Below, piece after piece: positions 1 to 9,179 of a stretch of DNA of 64,000 nucleotides. The position numbers were made by a program, and so were the translations under genes. Under the pieces are notes generated by a model. The model saw only the letters and a list, made by a program, of their open reading frames with translations. It was not told where the DNA came from and made no database searches. How positions within the stretch are numbered: the stretch's first letter is position 1; the number at the start of each line of letters is the position of its first letter. The stretch is from Notoacmeibacter sp. MSK16QG-6 (GTDB lineage Bacteria > Pseudomonadota > Alphaproteobacteria > Rhizobiales > Rhizobiaceae), in NCBI RefSeq assembly GCF_024158145.1, contig NZ_JAMYXM010000001.1, positions 1,530,639-1,594,638 of the forward strand. The letters run 5' to 3'.

Positions 1-205
1 CGACATTGCGGATGACGAAGATTTCGCCAGGCGCTGAATTGAAGATCACTTCCGGGGCGGCGCGGCTGTCGCAGCAAGCGATGACGAGTGTGGAAGGTTT
101 CTGTCCTTCCTCGGCCAGTTTGCGATAGCGCTCGGTCTCGAAGGAGAAGCGGCCGCGCATGAATGCGGCGTATCCCTGCGCGAGATGATCCGGGAGATGA
201 CCCAT
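1..205 (-). CDS. beta-class carbonic anhydrase (N-terminal part, cut by window edge)
   Basis: Reversible hydration of CO2 to bicarbonate, a cytoplasmic zinc enzyme. Sixty-eight N-terminal residues are present, starting MGHLPDHLAQGY. The motif ACCDSRAAPE at residues 43-52 is the beta-carbonic-anhydrase signature: Cys45 would be a zinc ligand and the Asp-Arg pair (46, 48) the catalytic dyad. The following stretch EIFVIRNV matches the family strand leading to the second metal-binding part, which lies outside the window. The gene is short of its C-terminal two thirds only because the window ends. Family assignment is secure; the physiological role (bicarbonate supply) is known from the family rather than shown here. 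Confidence 0.9.
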   Translation of the reverse strand, partial: MGHLPDHLAQGYAAFMRGRFSFETERYRKLAEEGQKPSTLVIACCDSRAAPEVIFNSAPGEIFVIRNV

Positions 206-346
206 CGGCGTTCGTCCTTTCCTGTTCCGTCGCAGCCTCTGCTATGGGTATTTCAGGCGCAGATGGCAATCGGCAAAGCCTCGGAAAGTCCGCTCGGTTT
301 ACCTGTCTGACGCCAAGAGCACCAAATTTGAGCGGAAAAGCTCAGT

Positions 347-1210
347 TCAGTCATTGCCCGGCATGGCCAGCGAACGGTCCGTGACCATCGCCATCGGGCG
401 GGCGAGACACGCCTGCTCGGTGGCCAGGGCCAATTCGTCCAGACCCGCCCTGCGCGAGCGAGCCAGCATTTCGAAGACGGAGGCCGTCGCTGCGGAGAGC
501 GCTTTGCCATCGCTCTGGCCCTCCAGCAGCCTTGCCAAAAACAGAGCGCTGAAAAGGTCGCCCGGTCCGTGAGGCGCGTCGGGCACGATTCGGTTCTCCG
601 TCAATTGCGCGCGTCCGTCGCTTATCAGGAGATTGCCGATCGCGCCCGTCATCAAGCCGAAGGCCGACGTCACGACAAGGCGCGGCAGTTTGAGCGAGCG
701 TCCGGCGTCGAGCAGGGCATTGTTGTCCGGCAGGTTGCCGCCGGTCAGCAATTCCAGTTCATAGCGGTTGGGCGTGGCGATGTCGGCGAGAGGCAACAGC
801 TTTTCGGCGATGGCATCGATGACTCCTTTGGGTCGATACGCCCCGCCGGCATCCCCGATCACGGGGTCGCAGAGATAAAGCGTTTCGCGGTTTGTCCGTT
901 TGACCGCCGCGACGAAGCCGGCGAGCGCATCGACCTGCGCTTCATCGGCCAGCCAGCCGGAGAGGATGGCCGCGGGGGCAATGTCATCGGCTCGTGAGAG
1001 AAGATCGTTCAGCAAACATTCGAATGCTCGGCTATCGGTCGGAACAAACGTGCCCGCGCCATGGCCGGGGTGCCATGGCAACAAAACAGTCGGTACGGCG
1101 ACAAGGTCGCGTTGTCGCGCTTGCATGGCGGGCATGATCGCGCGAAGCCCGACCGTGCCCCGTGCGACCATGGAAGACACCGCGATTACCGGACCTTCGA
1201 TTGCCGTCAT
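347..1210 (-). CDS. pdxY: pyridoxal kinase
   Basis: ATP-dependent phosphorylation of pyridoxal to pyridoxal 5'-phosphate in the B6 salvage pathway, cytoplasmic. The 287-residue length fits PdxY (about 286). Ribokinase/ThiD-fold motifs appear in order: DPVIGD at residues 115-120 (phosphate/metal site), TPNRYELELLTG at 146-157, and the anion-hole/catalytic loop HGPGDLFSALFLARLLEG from 214, with Asp218 as the presumed base. It stands alone, convergent with nothing and divergent from the GNAT gene. PdxK or a hydroxymethylpyrimidine kinase are alternatives, but the HGPGD loop and TPNRYEL block favour pyridoxal kinase. Confidence 0.88.
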   Translation of the reverse strand: MTAIEGPVIAVSSMVARGTVGLRAIMPAMQARQRDLVAVPTVLLPWHPGHGAGTFVPTDSRAFECLLNDLLSRADDIAPAAILSGWLADEAQVDALAGFVAAVKRTNRETLYLCDPVIGDAGGAYRPKGVIDAIAEKLLPLADIATPNRYELELLTGGNLPDNNALLDAGRSLKLPRLVVTSAFGLMTGAIGNLLISDGRAQLTENRIVPDAPHGPGDLFSALFLARLLEGQSDGKALSAATASVFEMLARSRRAGLDELALATEQACLARPMAMVTDRSLAMPGND

Positions 1211-1327
1211 GTTGTCTCCCTCGGAAAAGTGTGCGCGTCGAATTTAGTGGATCGCGACGATTTCGCGAGCCGACCGCCATTCGACATCTTGCCTATCGCC
1301 GGATCGGCTCTCTATGGTTAACCAGTC

Positions 1328-1834
1328 ATGAACACGCTTTCGATCGACATAAGGAATGCGTCAAGATCCGACGCAAGCGGCATTGCGGCAACGCACCACG
1401 AATCGTGGCGTGGCGCCTATGCCGGTATTATTCCGCATACTGCCCTTACGAAGATGATCGCTCAGCGAGGGGAAGACTGGTGGGTTCGCGCTCTATCTCG
1501 TTCAGCGTCGGTTCTGGTGGCCGAATTTGGCGATGAAATCGTCGGCTATACGACCTATGGCCGGAACCGGACAAAAGAATTGCCTCAGAAGGGCGAGGTG
1601 TATGAGCTTTATCTCCACCCGCAATATCAGGGTATCGGTATTGGCAGCCGGCTGTTCGCCGCTGCACGCCAAAAGCTCGAAGACTCGCATCTGAACGGCA
1701 CAGTGGTCTGGGCGCTGGAAGACAATCATATCGCGCAGCAATTTTACGCCGGTCACGGCGGCCATGACATTGCCGAAGGCGTCGAGCAGCTTGGCGGCGC
1801 ATCGTTTAAAAAGGTCGCCTTCGTCTGGGCCTGA
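1328..1834 (+). CDS. GNAT-family N-acetyltransferase
   Basis: A 168-residue single-domain acetyl-CoA-dependent acetyltransferase; substrate unknown. The N-terminal motif IRNASRSDASGIAATHHESW is typical of GNAT start strands, the middle GEVYELYLHPQYQGIGIGS carries the acetyl-CoA pyrophosphate-binding motif A (Q-x-x-G-I-G-I-G), and the C-terminal ALEDNHIAQQFYAGHGG is motif B. The sequence resembles RimI/PhnO-like small acetyltransferases. It is divergent from pdxY across 117 bases and is not part of an operon. A GGTTAACC half-site reminiscent of CtrA boxes lies just before the start codon (1316-1323), but it is only one half-site. Confidence 0.85.
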   Translation: MNTLSIDIRNASRSDASGIAATHHESWRGAYAGIIPHTALTKMIAQRGEDWWVRALSRSASVLVAEFGDEIVGYTTYGRNRTKELPQKGEVYELYLHPQYQGIGIGSRLFAAARQKLEDSHLNGTVVWALEDNHIAQQFYAGHGGHDIAEGVEQLGGASFKKVAFVWA

Positions 1835-2030
1835 TCGATTTGTAACGCTTACGTCTTGATGCGTTCAGGCATGTGCGCGCAGTAAATGACGCTCACAGGG
1901 CGGTCACAAGCTCATCGTCATACCAATTGCCTGTGCCGCTGCCGATTGCATGGGCTGGCCGCCTTCGCTATCAGGACGCCATTCGATGTCTCCAGGGTTC
2001 ACGACCCTGTTTCAATAGACTGGAGCCTTT

Positions 2031-2558
2031 ATGCGTATCGACGCCATTTCCATCGGCGAGAACCCGCCAGAAGACGTTAACGTCATTATCGAAGTGCCCG
2101 TCGGCGGCCATCCCATCAAATATGAAATGGACAAAGAGGCCGGCGCTCTCGTGGTCGACCGCTTCCTCTATACGCCGATGACGTATCCGGGCAATTACGG
2201 CTTTGTACCGCATACGCTTTCCGACGACGGCGATCCCATCGATGTGATGGTGCTGAACACCCGGCCGCTGGTCCCCGGTTGCATCATTAATGTGCGTCCG
2301 GTCGGCGTTCTTTTGATGGAAGATGATGGCGGCGTGGATGAAAAGGTTGTCGCCGTGCCCAATCATCGGCTGACCAAGCGATATGACGGTGTCAACGATT
2401 TCAGCGATCTGCCGGAGATCACCCGCCAACAGGTCGAGCATTTCTTTGAGCACTACAAGGATCTGGAACCCGGAAAGTGGGTGAAGATCGGTGACTGGCA
2501 CGGAGCCGATTTCGCCAAGGAAAAAATCTCCGAGGCTATCGAGCGGGCGAAAAAGTAG
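2031..2558 (+). CDS. ppa: inorganic pyrophosphatase
   Basis: Family I soluble pyrophosphatase, hydrolysing PPi released by biosynthesis to drive those reactions. The 175-residue length is normal for the bacterial hexameric enzyme. The metal-binding signature [11 protein letters not shown] sits at residues 65-75, preceded by the conserved [20 protein letters not shown] block (43-62), and Lys30 of [11 protein letters not shown] is in the family position for phosphate binding. It is a single gene closed by a strong intrinsic terminator. The 196 bases upstream show no recognised gene. Confidence 0.95.
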   Translation: MRIDAISIGENPPEDVNVIIEVPVGGHPIKYEMDKEAGALVVDRFLYTPMTYPGNYGFVPHTLSDDGDPIDVMVLNTRPLVPGCIINVRPVGVLLMEDDGGVDEKVVAVPNHRLTKRYDGVNDFSDLPEITRQQVEHFFEHYKDLEPGKWVKIGDWHGADFAKEKISEAIERAKK

Positions 2559-2586
2559 GCGGCCGGCTTTTCACGATAAGCTTTCG

Positions 2587-2617
2587 AGGCGGGTCGATGT
2601 TGTCGATCCGCCTTTTT
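2587..2617 (+). terminator. intrinsic terminator of ppa
   Basis: An 11-base stem with one G-T wobble (2587-2597 pairing with 2603-2613, loop TGTTG) is followed by five T. It lies between the convergent ppa and amidotransferase genes. Confidence 0.85.
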
Positions 2618-2618
2618 G

Positions 2619-3362
2619 TTACGCTTCAGCCTCGATGAAGAGGCGCTGCAGTAGTGTGACTGCAAATTGCCGCAAGGGAGCGTCGTGGATGAGACGGCCC
2701 TGAAGGCTCTCTCGTGCAGATTGTGCGCCAGGCATCTGAAATCGCTCGTGGGCCTTGACGACCCAGCGATGCAGCATGACCGCCGTCAATTCGGGATGAA
2801 ACTGCACTCCGATCGCCTTCGGCCCAACAGCAAAGGCCTGGTTCGGAAAATGATCTTCGCCTTTGGCAAGAAGCGTGGCGCCCGTTGGCAGGACGACACC
2901 CTCCTTGTGGAATTGCAGCACTTTTGCCGGCCAATCGGCGATATAGGAAGAGCCGTCGCTCGTCGGCTCCAGATCGTACCAGCCATATTCCGCCCGGCCT
3001 TCGGCGTGAGGGTGAACCCGCCCGCCAAGGTGATTGACCAACATCTGCGCGCCAAGGCAAAGGCCGAGAAATGGACGACCTTCAGAGAGCGGAACGGCAA
3101 GCCAGTCCGTTTCGCGCCGGATGAACTCCTCATTGTCGTTGGCGCTCATCGGCCCGCCGAACACAACTGCGCCGGCATGACCCTCCAGCGTGGAGGGGAG
3201 CGCATCGCCGAGGGGCGGGCGGCGAATGTCGAGTGGAAAACCCATCTCGCGCAGCAGGATGCCGACCCGACCGGGGGACGACGTTGCCTGGTGCAGGATA
3301 ACAAGAACCGGTCTGTATGCGACCTTTTCATCACCATTTGGCCGAAGCGGCGGTTCGATCAT
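2619..3362 (-). CDS. class I glutamine amidotransferase-like protein
   Basis: A 247-residue stand-alone GATase1 domain of the GMP-synthase-like/YeaE type, expected to release ammonia from glutamine or to act on a glutamyl compound. The nucleophile elbow GLCLGAQ (Cys102) and the His/Glu pair in QFHPE (His189, Glu191) are all present, so the triad is intact; the oxyanion block VFGGPMSANDN lies at 67-77. There is no synthetase domain or partner. Its start overlaps the end of the upstream TerB-like gene by four bases (ATGA), so the two are translationally coupled. The acceptor substrate cannot be told from the sequence. Confidence 0.82.
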   Translation of the reverse strand: MIEPPLRPNGDEKVAYRPVLVILHQATSSPGRVGILLREMGFPLDIRRPPLGDALPSTLEGHAGAVVFGGPMSANDNEEFIRRETDWLAVPLSEGRPFLGLCLGAQMLVNHLGGRVHPHAEGRAEYGWYDLEPTSDGSSYIADWPAKVLQFHKEGVVLPTGATLLAKGEDHFPNQAFAVGPKAIGVQFHPELTAVMLHRWVVKAHERFQMPGAQSARESLQGRLIHDAPLRQFAVTLLQRLFIEAEA

Positions 3363-3859
3363 CGGGATTGCGGCGCGCTCTCATCGCTTTCAGGGCGCGG
3401 CCTAAGTGAAACCCCTAGCCGCGCGACGGCGTCCTGCCGTTGGTGGATGCGTTCACGTCCCGCGACGCCCATCAATTCGGAAATGCGCCAGACGAGATTG
3501 TCTTCGAGTTCATGGGCCATGCCGTCCGCATAGGCCATTTCCCAGAGCATGCCGATAAAATCGTTCCGCTCCCCGATCTCGAACTCGCGTTTGAGAACAG
3601 AGGTGAACGCGTAAAAATCGGCGCTCTCAGCGGCGGCGGACTTACCCTCTGCGACGAGCGCTTCGATCCTCTCCTCATCCAGACCGAAACGTGCCGCCAG
3701 ATTGGCACGTAGCCGAGCTTCTTCTTCCGGCTGACGGATGCCGTCTGCATCCATGAGGATGACCAGCAACGCCGCAGCAGCGCGGCGTATGTCACTTTCG
3801 CTCGTTTTCTCGTTTGCCGAATCGGGCAGACGAAAAAGTTCGGTCAGACGTTGTAACAT
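3359..3859 (-). CDS. TerB-family (COG4103-like) protein
   Basis: A 166-residue all-alpha TerB-like protein. Two Asp-rich helical repeats are seen: LVILMDADGIRQPEEEARL near residues 33-50 and LWEMAYADGMAHELEDNLV near 104-122, typical of the TerB/TerB-N fold that binds divalent metal ions. Cellular role is unknown; homologues in alphaproteobacteria lie at this place, downstream of the haem cluster. It overlaps the amidotransferase gene by four bases and starts 15 bases after the HemY-like gene, so it probably belongs to the same transcript. No other ter genes are present, so tellurite resistance should not be inferred. Confidence 0.82.
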   Translation of the reverse strand: MLQRLTELFRLPDSANEKTSESDIRRAAAALLVILMDADGIRQPEEEARLRANLAARFGLDEERIEALVAEGKSAAAESADFYAFTSVLKREFEIGERNDFIGMLWEMAYADGMAHELEDNLVWRISELMGVAGRERIHQRQDAVARLGVSLRPRPESDESAPQSR

Positions 3860-3874
3860 GACGGATCTTGACTG

Positions 3875-5509
3875 CTAAAACAGGCGATAACGACTGTCCT
3901 TTTGGGGTGGGGGACCGACCGGACCCGGATCATCCGGCGGGCCTGGCCGGTGGATAGGCGCAACCGCTGGCTCGGCGGACACCGGTTCCAGCGGCTCTTC
4001 TGCGAGCGGTGGCGCGTCATTCGAGGCATCAGGGCCCGTGGAGACAGGTGCTTCGCTCGGCAGGTCAGGCTCGATCTCGTCGACTGACAGGGAGACATCC
4101 TCAACAGTGGTGTTCGGACGGCTCTCGGGAATGGCGCGATCGGCCTCGATGATCGGGATTACCGGCACCGTGGCGTCATATTCGAATGCACCGACAGGTT
4201 TGCCGTCCACAAGCGGCAGCACCTGCTCGACCGGCACACGCCATTCGAACGCATCGAGACGGCCGGTAACCGGGCTGATCGGCGCCCAGTGCTCCGAGAC
4301 ATAGCCGTCGGCCGTCCAGGCCGGGTCACGCGGCGCCTTGACGGCTTGGGCGAGCCAATGGCGGACACGGCCTTCATCGCCGGTCTGCTCATCCTCGATG
4401 TCTGCAAGAAGAAGGAAAGCGCTTTCGCGCGGCTCGGTCCTGACGACCGGTTCGATTTTCTGGCGCGCTTCGTCATATTCGCCAGCTTCGTAAAGTGCGC
4501 GGGCAAGCACCAGTGCCGCGACGCTGTTCTGTGGCTTCCACTGCTCAAGCTTACGGGCGCGGATCAATCGGTCCTGAACCGGATCGCCCGGCCGCAAATG
4601 GAGATAGAGGTCACCAATTTGCGGATGCGGTTCGCGCTTCCAGGCTGCTTCCAGAACTTTACCAGCGGTGCGCGTGTCGCCCTTGCGGATTGCCGCCTTG
4701 GCTTGCGCCAGAACCGCCGGTACGAACTCCGGCTGCATGGAAACGGCTTCAGCGGCGAGAGACCTCGACCGCGCCGGATCGGTATCGACGATCTCCATCG
4801 ACTTGGCGGTCATCAGAACGGCGCGCTGGCGCTCGTAGATTTCCTTGGCGATCTGCTTGGTCGCCAGCTGCCGGTCCAGCAATGTAAGCGCACCATCCCA
4901 ATCGGCGTTGGCGGTGCGCGCCTCCATTGCCGCGCGCGACGCCCAATCAAGCTGCGGAGCGTCCTTGGCAGCCAGCTCCGCAAAATGGCGGGCGGCTCGC
5001 GTCTCGCCAAGCTTTTGCGCTTCGAGATAAAGCCCATGCAGACCGAGCGGCCGAGTTTCGGGGTCTTCCAGCATGGCCTCGAATTTATGGCGGGCCTTGT
5101 CGTGATTGCCTTCGAGCAAAGACGTCTGCGCATCGAGCAAATGCAGAAGCGGTTCCGTTGAGGGGTCGAGATTCTGCAGAGCGCGCGCATTCATCTTGCG
5201 GGCCAGACCGCTATCGCCAGCGCCTATCGCGATCATGCCGGTCGAAAGCGCCTGATAGCCACGATCGCGCTTGCGCGACCGGAAATGCCTGGTCAGCCGT
5301 TCGGGGCTGCGGATGATACCCTTGATGAACCACCAGGCGATCATGGTCGCGGCGATCAATGCAACGATAGCGACTGCGGCAAAAAGGAGTGAGACCTCCA
5401 GCTCAGTGTCGGATAGCGTGACCATGACGCTGCCTGGCAGATCGGCCACCCACGCGAAAAGGCCGGCAAGGCCCAGCACCAGCAGGAAAAAGAGGACGAG
5501 TTTGATCAT
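3875..5509 (-). CDS. HemY-like haem biosynthesis-associated TPR membrane protein
   Basis: A 544-residue protein with two N-terminal membrane helices (about residues 2-24 and 40-66), then the HemY_N domain and a long TPR-like helical region to about residue 420, ending in a Pro/Glu-rich low-complexity tail. It is the protein called HemY in gammaproteobacterial hemCDXY operons, not the oxygen-dependent protoporphyrinogen oxidase of the same name. Its start overlaps the upstream mitofilin-like gene by four bases. Genetic context hemC-hemD-HemX-like-HemY-like is the strongest argument; it probably scaffolds a haem-synthesis step at the inner membrane. Confidence 0.88.
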   Translation of the reverse strand: MIKLVLFFLLVLGLAGLFAWVADLPGSVMVTLSDTELEVSLLFAAVAIVALIAATMIAWWFIKGIIRSPERLTRHFRSRKRDRGYQALSTGMIAIGAGDSGLARKMNARALQNLDPSTEPLLHLLDAQTSLLEGNHDKARHKFEAMLEDPETRPLGLHGLYLEAQKLGETRAARHFAELAAKDAPQLDWASRAAMEARTANADWDGALTLLDRQLATKQIAKEIYERQRAVLMTAKSMEIVDTDPARSRSLAAEAVSMQPEFVPAVLAQAKAAIRKGDTRTAGKVLEAAWKREPHPQIGDLYLHLRPGDPVQDRLIRARKLEQWKPQNSVAALVLARALYEAGEYDEARQKIEPVVRTEPRESAFLLLADIEDEQTGDEGRVRHWLAQAVKAPRDPAWTADGYVSEHWAPISPVTGRLDAFEWRVPVEQVLPLVDGKPVGAFEYDATVPVIPIIEADRAIPESRPNTTVEDVSLSVDEIEPDLPSEAPVSTGPDASNDAPPLAEEPLEPVSAEPAVAPIHRPGPPDDPGPVGPPPQKDSRYRLF

Positions 5510-7338
5510 CGTGACTGCTCCGTCCCGGTGGTCGCGGGTTCGACCTGTTCATCCTGCGGTGCGGCATCGGCGGCTGCTGCCGGGCCAGCATCGTTGGAAG
5601 GCGCGTCTTGCGGGGAAGTTTCGCGACCCGGGGCAGTTGGCAACTCACTCGTTTCTGTCGATGTGGCGTCAGCAGTCGGCGCGCGAGAAGTGGCGACCGC
5701 TTTGATCACTGCGGGAAGATTGTCGCGAGCCTCAATGGTTGCGCGCAAATCATTCACGAAAGCATCTCCGGTCTGCTGAACATCGGGCGGAAGCGTTTCA
5801 TACTCCACAAGTCCTTCCTTCAACCCGCCCGCCTGGACGGCGTTTTCAAACCGCGTAATAGCGCTTTGTGGCCCTTCTGCCTTCGGATCACCGACCCGGC
5901 GTATCGTGACGAGCGATCTGGCACCGTCCCGAAGCTGCTCCAGCAGGCCGCCATCGCTTGCGGCAGCGGGTTGAGGAGATGCAGCTTCGCGCATCGCGTC
6001 CGCGACGTCTGGAACGGCCTCAGCCAGTTGCGCTTCGGTTTTGACGCCACTGTCAGCATAGGTTGCGAGCGCTTCAACAGCTTCGCCGCCGGCACCGAGC
6101 GACTGCGCCGTCTGCAGTTCGTTTTCGAAGGGTCGACCGTTTTCAACCGCACTTCGAAGAGCCGAGGCGGCAATCGCCCGCGCAACTTCCTCTTGCGCGC
6201 GATTGGCATCGGCGAGTTGCTCCACCTGCGCAATGCGGCCATCCAGATCGGAGACCTTTTCGGACGTGGCGCCAATTTGCTCTTGCGCCTCGGTCATGCT
6301 GCCGGAAAGATTTTCAAAACTGTCACCGATCTCCGTCAGGGACTGTTCCAGCCTGGTCGCGGCGTCCTCCCGGTCGCTCGCAGCACTTTGCAGATTTTGC
6401 TGCAGGGTTGTCAGTTCTTCCCGCAGGCTGGCGATGCGTTGGTCGATATTTGAGAGAGTCTCGTCAGTCGCCGCGTTCTGCTGTGCGCCGGCGGCGGTCT
6501 GGTTGTCGATTTCAGCGGTTTCGAGCGCTGAAACTCTGTCGGAAAGAGCTTGGAGGCCTGCTTCTTCACCGGCACCTCCGCTTGAAACCGTCTCACGCAA
6601 CTGCTGCACTTCTTGCTGAAGAGCGCCAAGATCGTCAGCAGCGGCATTGTTTTGCGACACGGTATCGAGTTGCGCAGCAAGACCAGCCTTCAGATCGTCT
6701 ACCTCCTGCTGAAGCCGTTCGATCTGCGGCCCGGCAGCCTGTTGTTCACCGGTCAGTGGAATATAGCCGAGGCCCACAGCAGTACCGAGTGCGAGCGCCA
6801 CCAGAAGCGCGCCAAGCAAAAACGCCGTCAATCCGCCCATGCCTGAACGGGCGGGCGCTGTCGCGGTAACGGGTTCGGCGTGTTGTCTGCCATGTTTCGT
6901 TTCGGTTTCGGCGGTCTCCGGATCGGAAGGGCGCATTTGATCCGCTTCGCCTGTTCCGGTCGTTTCTCCCAAGGCCGCAGTCTGGTCAGCGACAGCGGAA
7001 TCGCTGGCGACTTCGTCAAGCACAGGCTCATTCGCTGTCGCTTGCTCGCCTTCCTGCGCGCCGGTCTGTTCATCGATGACGTCGGTAGATGGTTCTTCGA
7101 CGCTACTCTCGGTGATCGAAATATCCTCGTCACCGTCGCCTGATCCGGCTGTTACGTGATCATCTTCGGGCTCAGGAACGTCATCGGGCTGCATGGGTGT
7201 CGGTTCGGCTGCTTCCGCCGCCGCGCCATCCGATCCGGTCTCACTCTCGTCCAGCCGCTTTACGTCTTCGCCATCCAGATCGATGGTGACGGGATCGCGA
7301 TTGACGGCGGAGTGACGGTCGCCGGGCTTCTTCGCCAT
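5506..7338 (-). CDS. COG4223 mitofilin/Mic60-like protein (HemX position)
   Basis: A 610-residue protein with an acidic, Thr/Glu-rich N-terminal cytoplasmic part (1-165), one membrane helix around residues 168-192 (GGLTAFLLGALLVALALGTAVG), a long coiled coil (about 200-380, many Q/L/E heptads), and a C-terminal domain with the arrangement ARSLVTIRRVGDPKAEGP near 470-490. This is the alphaproteobacterial relative of mitochondrial Mic60/mitofilin, which has been linked to shaping of inner-membrane folds and to outer-membrane contacts. It lies between hemD and the HemY-like gene, as in related genomes, and is coupled to the latter by an ATGA overlap. Confidence 0.88.
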   Translation of the reverse strand: MAKKPGDRHSAVNRDPVTIDLDGEDVKRLDESETGSDGAAAEAAEPTPMQPDDVPEPEDDHVTAGSGDGDEDISITESSVEEPSTDVIDEQTGAQEGEQATANEPVLDEVASDSAVADQTAALGETTGTGEADQMRPSDPETAETETKHGRQHAEPVTATAPARSGMGGLTAFLLGALLVALALGTAVGLGYIPLTGEQQAAGPQIERLQQEVDDLKAGLAAQLDTVSQNNAAADDLGALQQEVQQLRETVSSGGAGEEAGLQALSDRVSALETAEIDNQTAAGAQQNAATDETLSNIDQRIASLREELTTLQQNLQSAASDREDAATRLEQSLTEIGDSFENLSGSMTEAQEQIGATSEKVSDLDGRIAQVEQLADANRAQEEVARAIAASALRSAVENGRPFENELQTAQSLGAGGEAVEALATYADSGVKTEAQLAEAVPDVADAMREAASPQPAAASDGGLLEQLRDGARSLVTIRRVGDPKAEGPQSAITRFENAVQAGGLKEGLVEYETLPPDVQQTGDAFVNDLRATIEARDNLPAVIKAVATSRAPTADATSTETSELPTAPGRETSPQDAPSNDAGPAAAADAAPQDEQVEPATTGTEQSR

Positions 7339-7476
7339 TCAGGGGCTCCGAGAAAAGTAAGGTCCACAAAAATTCACCGGCAACGGATCGCGGAACGATG
7401 TCGCCAAGTCATAAGCGTAGCGCGAAATTTGCGTTTCGCCAGCTTGTAACAGCGCTTTGATATAGATCGCTAGTGT

Positions 7477-8178
7477 TCATCGGCGGGCAATTTCATCGAG
7501 AAGCGTTAAAGCGGCCTGTTCGGTGGCGTTCCTTGCAATTTCGCAAGTGCCGCCGGCCTCATCGGCAATTCGCCGGGAAAAGCAGAGGCGAACAGCATTT
7601 TCGCCCAAGCGCTCCTTTTCGGTGAGCGCTCGGAACAGACGCGCTGCCAAAGTCGATGTCAGCAGAACAACATCGATGGGTATCGCGCGCAGATTGTTCA
7701 GATCGGTATCTGGAATATTCTTCTCGCGCGTGTCGTAAATTTCCCTCGTGACGATCTCCATACCTACCTGTCTCAAGCGCTCCTCAATATGCTTTCGACG
7801 GACTCTGCCAGCGAGATACAGAAGGCGCTGCGGCGCTCTATCGATCAGTGTGTCGGTGAGCGTTTCGGCGTCGCCGCCAAGCGCCTCGGCATGGGTAAAC
7901 CCACGATCTCTCGCAGCGTTTGCGGTCGCCGATCCGACGGTCCAGACCGGTAGATGCCGGAGACCGGACGCTTTTGCCTTGGGCAGGTGGCGTATTGCAT
8001 TGGCGCTTGTAAGGATAACGGCGTCAAAACCCTCGGCGGGCGGCAGATCGGCATCGAGGCCGGATATCGTCGTCAGAGGAAGGAGATGGGCGTCGTGGCC
8101 ATGCTCCCTAATGGCTCGCGCCGTCCGTTCGGCCCCCGGCATCGGGCGGGTAACGAGTACGGACAGCCGGCGCGCCAC
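7477..8178 (-). CDS. hemD: uroporphyrinogen-III synthase
   Basis: Cyclises hydroxymethylbilane to uroporphyrinogen III with inversion of ring D. It has 233 residues, usual for bacterial HemD, beginning with a GTG codon and the strand LSVLVTRPMPGAERTARAIREHG. The family is poorly conserved; seen here are VILTSANAIRHLP (about 55-67), PVWTVGSATANAARDRGF (78-95) and IDVVLLTSTLAARLFRAL (150-167), in the expected order. It follows hemC after three bases. The position right after hemC makes the assignment firm. Confidence 0.92.
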   Translation of the reverse strand: MARRLSVLVTRPMPGAERTARAIREHGHDAHLLPLTTISGLDADLPPAEGFDAVILTSANAIRHLPKAKASGLRHLPVWTVGSATANAARDRGFTHAEALGGDAETLTDTLIDRAPQRLLYLAGRVRRKHIEERLRQVGMEIVTREIYDTREKNIPDTDLNNLRAIPIDVVLLTSTLAARLFRALTEKERLGENAVRLCFSRRIADEAGGTCEIARNATEQAALTLLDEIARR

Positions 8179-8181
8179 GGT

Positions 8182-9111
8182 TCAGGTCCAGCTGGCGAAA
8201 AAGTCCGGCCCGGCCCGACGGCGCAGTTCTTCGCCGGCTTGCCGGCCTATCGCTGCAGCGTCGGCGGCGGGGCCGTCCGTCTCGATCTCATGGGCATCCC
8301 TGCCATCCGGTGTCAGAATCATGCCGGAAAAGAGGATCTTGCCATCAGAAAAACGGGCGTGACCAGCAATCGGGGTCCGGCACGAACCGTCCAGCGCTGC
8401 GAGAAAGGCACGCTCGCAAGCGAGCGCAGACGCCGTTTCCTCATGGGCGATGGGTAAGAGCAAGGCGTCGACCCGCTCATCGCCGATCCGGCTTTCGATA
8501 CAGATGGCGCCCTGGCCCGGCGCAGGAGGAAAGCTCGTCAGCGGAAGTGCCTCGGTGACCTGATCGGCCAGGTTGAGGCGGCGTAGGCCGGCCATCGCGA
8601 GCATCGTGCCATCGACCTCGCCGGCTGCGAGTTTGCGCAGTCGGGTCGGAACATTGCCGCGGTACAGAACGACGTTCAGGTCGGGACGCATTCGCCGCAG
8701 AAGCGCCTGTCGGCGAAGCGAGGACGAGCCGACCGTGGCCCCTTGCGGCAAATCCAGCAGCTTTTGCGCCGAATGCCCAATGAAGGCGTCGCGCGCATCC
8801 TCGCGCGGCAAAAAACAGGAGAGATGGAGGCCATTCGGCAGTTCGGTTGGCATGTCCTTGGCCGAATGCACGGCCAGATCGATGCGGCCATCGGAGAGGC
8901 GTTCCTCGATCTCCATCGTGAAAAGGCCCTTGCCGCCGACCTCGGCCAGCGGGCGGTCCTGAATGCGGTCGCCGGCAGTGGAGACGACTTCGATCTCGAA
9001 AGCATCTTTTGGCAGACCATGCGCCGCCATCAGCCGGGTACGGGTCTCGTGCGCCTGAGCCAGCGCAAGATCGCTACCGCGGGTTCCGATGCGGATAAGG
9101 TCCGTTTCCAT
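8182..9111 (-). CDS. hemC: hydroxymethylbilane synthase (porphobilinogen deaminase)
   Basis: Polymerises four porphobilinogen units to the linear tetrapyrrole. The chosen start [13 protein letters not shown] gives 309 residues, the usual length; in-frame ATG codons at 9117 and 9147 would add 2 or 12 residues without a better ribosome-binding site, and 9147 would extend well into the tsaD leader. Conserved features: [13 protein letters not shown] at the N-terminus, [24 protein letters not shown], and the dipyrromethane cofactor cysteine in [13 protein letters not shown]. It is divergent from tsaD over about 68 bases, which must hold both promoters. Confidence 0.93.
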   Translation of the reverse strand: METDLIRIGTRGSDLALAQAHETRTRLMAAHGLPKDAFEIEVVSTAGDRIQDRPLAEVGGKGLFTMEIEERLSDGRIDLAVHSAKDMPTELPNGLHLSCFLPREDARDAFIGHSAQKLLDLPQGATVGSSSLRRQALLRRMRPDLNVVLYRGNVPTRLRKLAAGEVDGTMLAMAGLRRLNLADQVTEALPLTSFPPAPGQGAICIESRIGDERVDALLLPIAHEETASALACERAFLAALDGSCRTPIAGHARFSDGKILFSGMILTPDGRDAHEIETDGPAADAAAIGRQAGEELRRRAGPDFFASWT

Positions 9112-9179
9112 CGCCATGCCGTCCGTGTTAGGTGCCGCTCGGCGCATGCCGCGCCGCCGTTGCCATAAACCGAGCGAAG

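Noticed and set aside
1316..1323. CtrA site before the GNAT gene
   Set aside because: Only a single half-site GGTTAACC; too common to count without a second TTAA at the right distance.
3359..3859. Tellurite resistance from the TerB-like gene
   Set aside because: No terC, terD or terZ genes nearby, and this branch lies with haem genes in many relatives.
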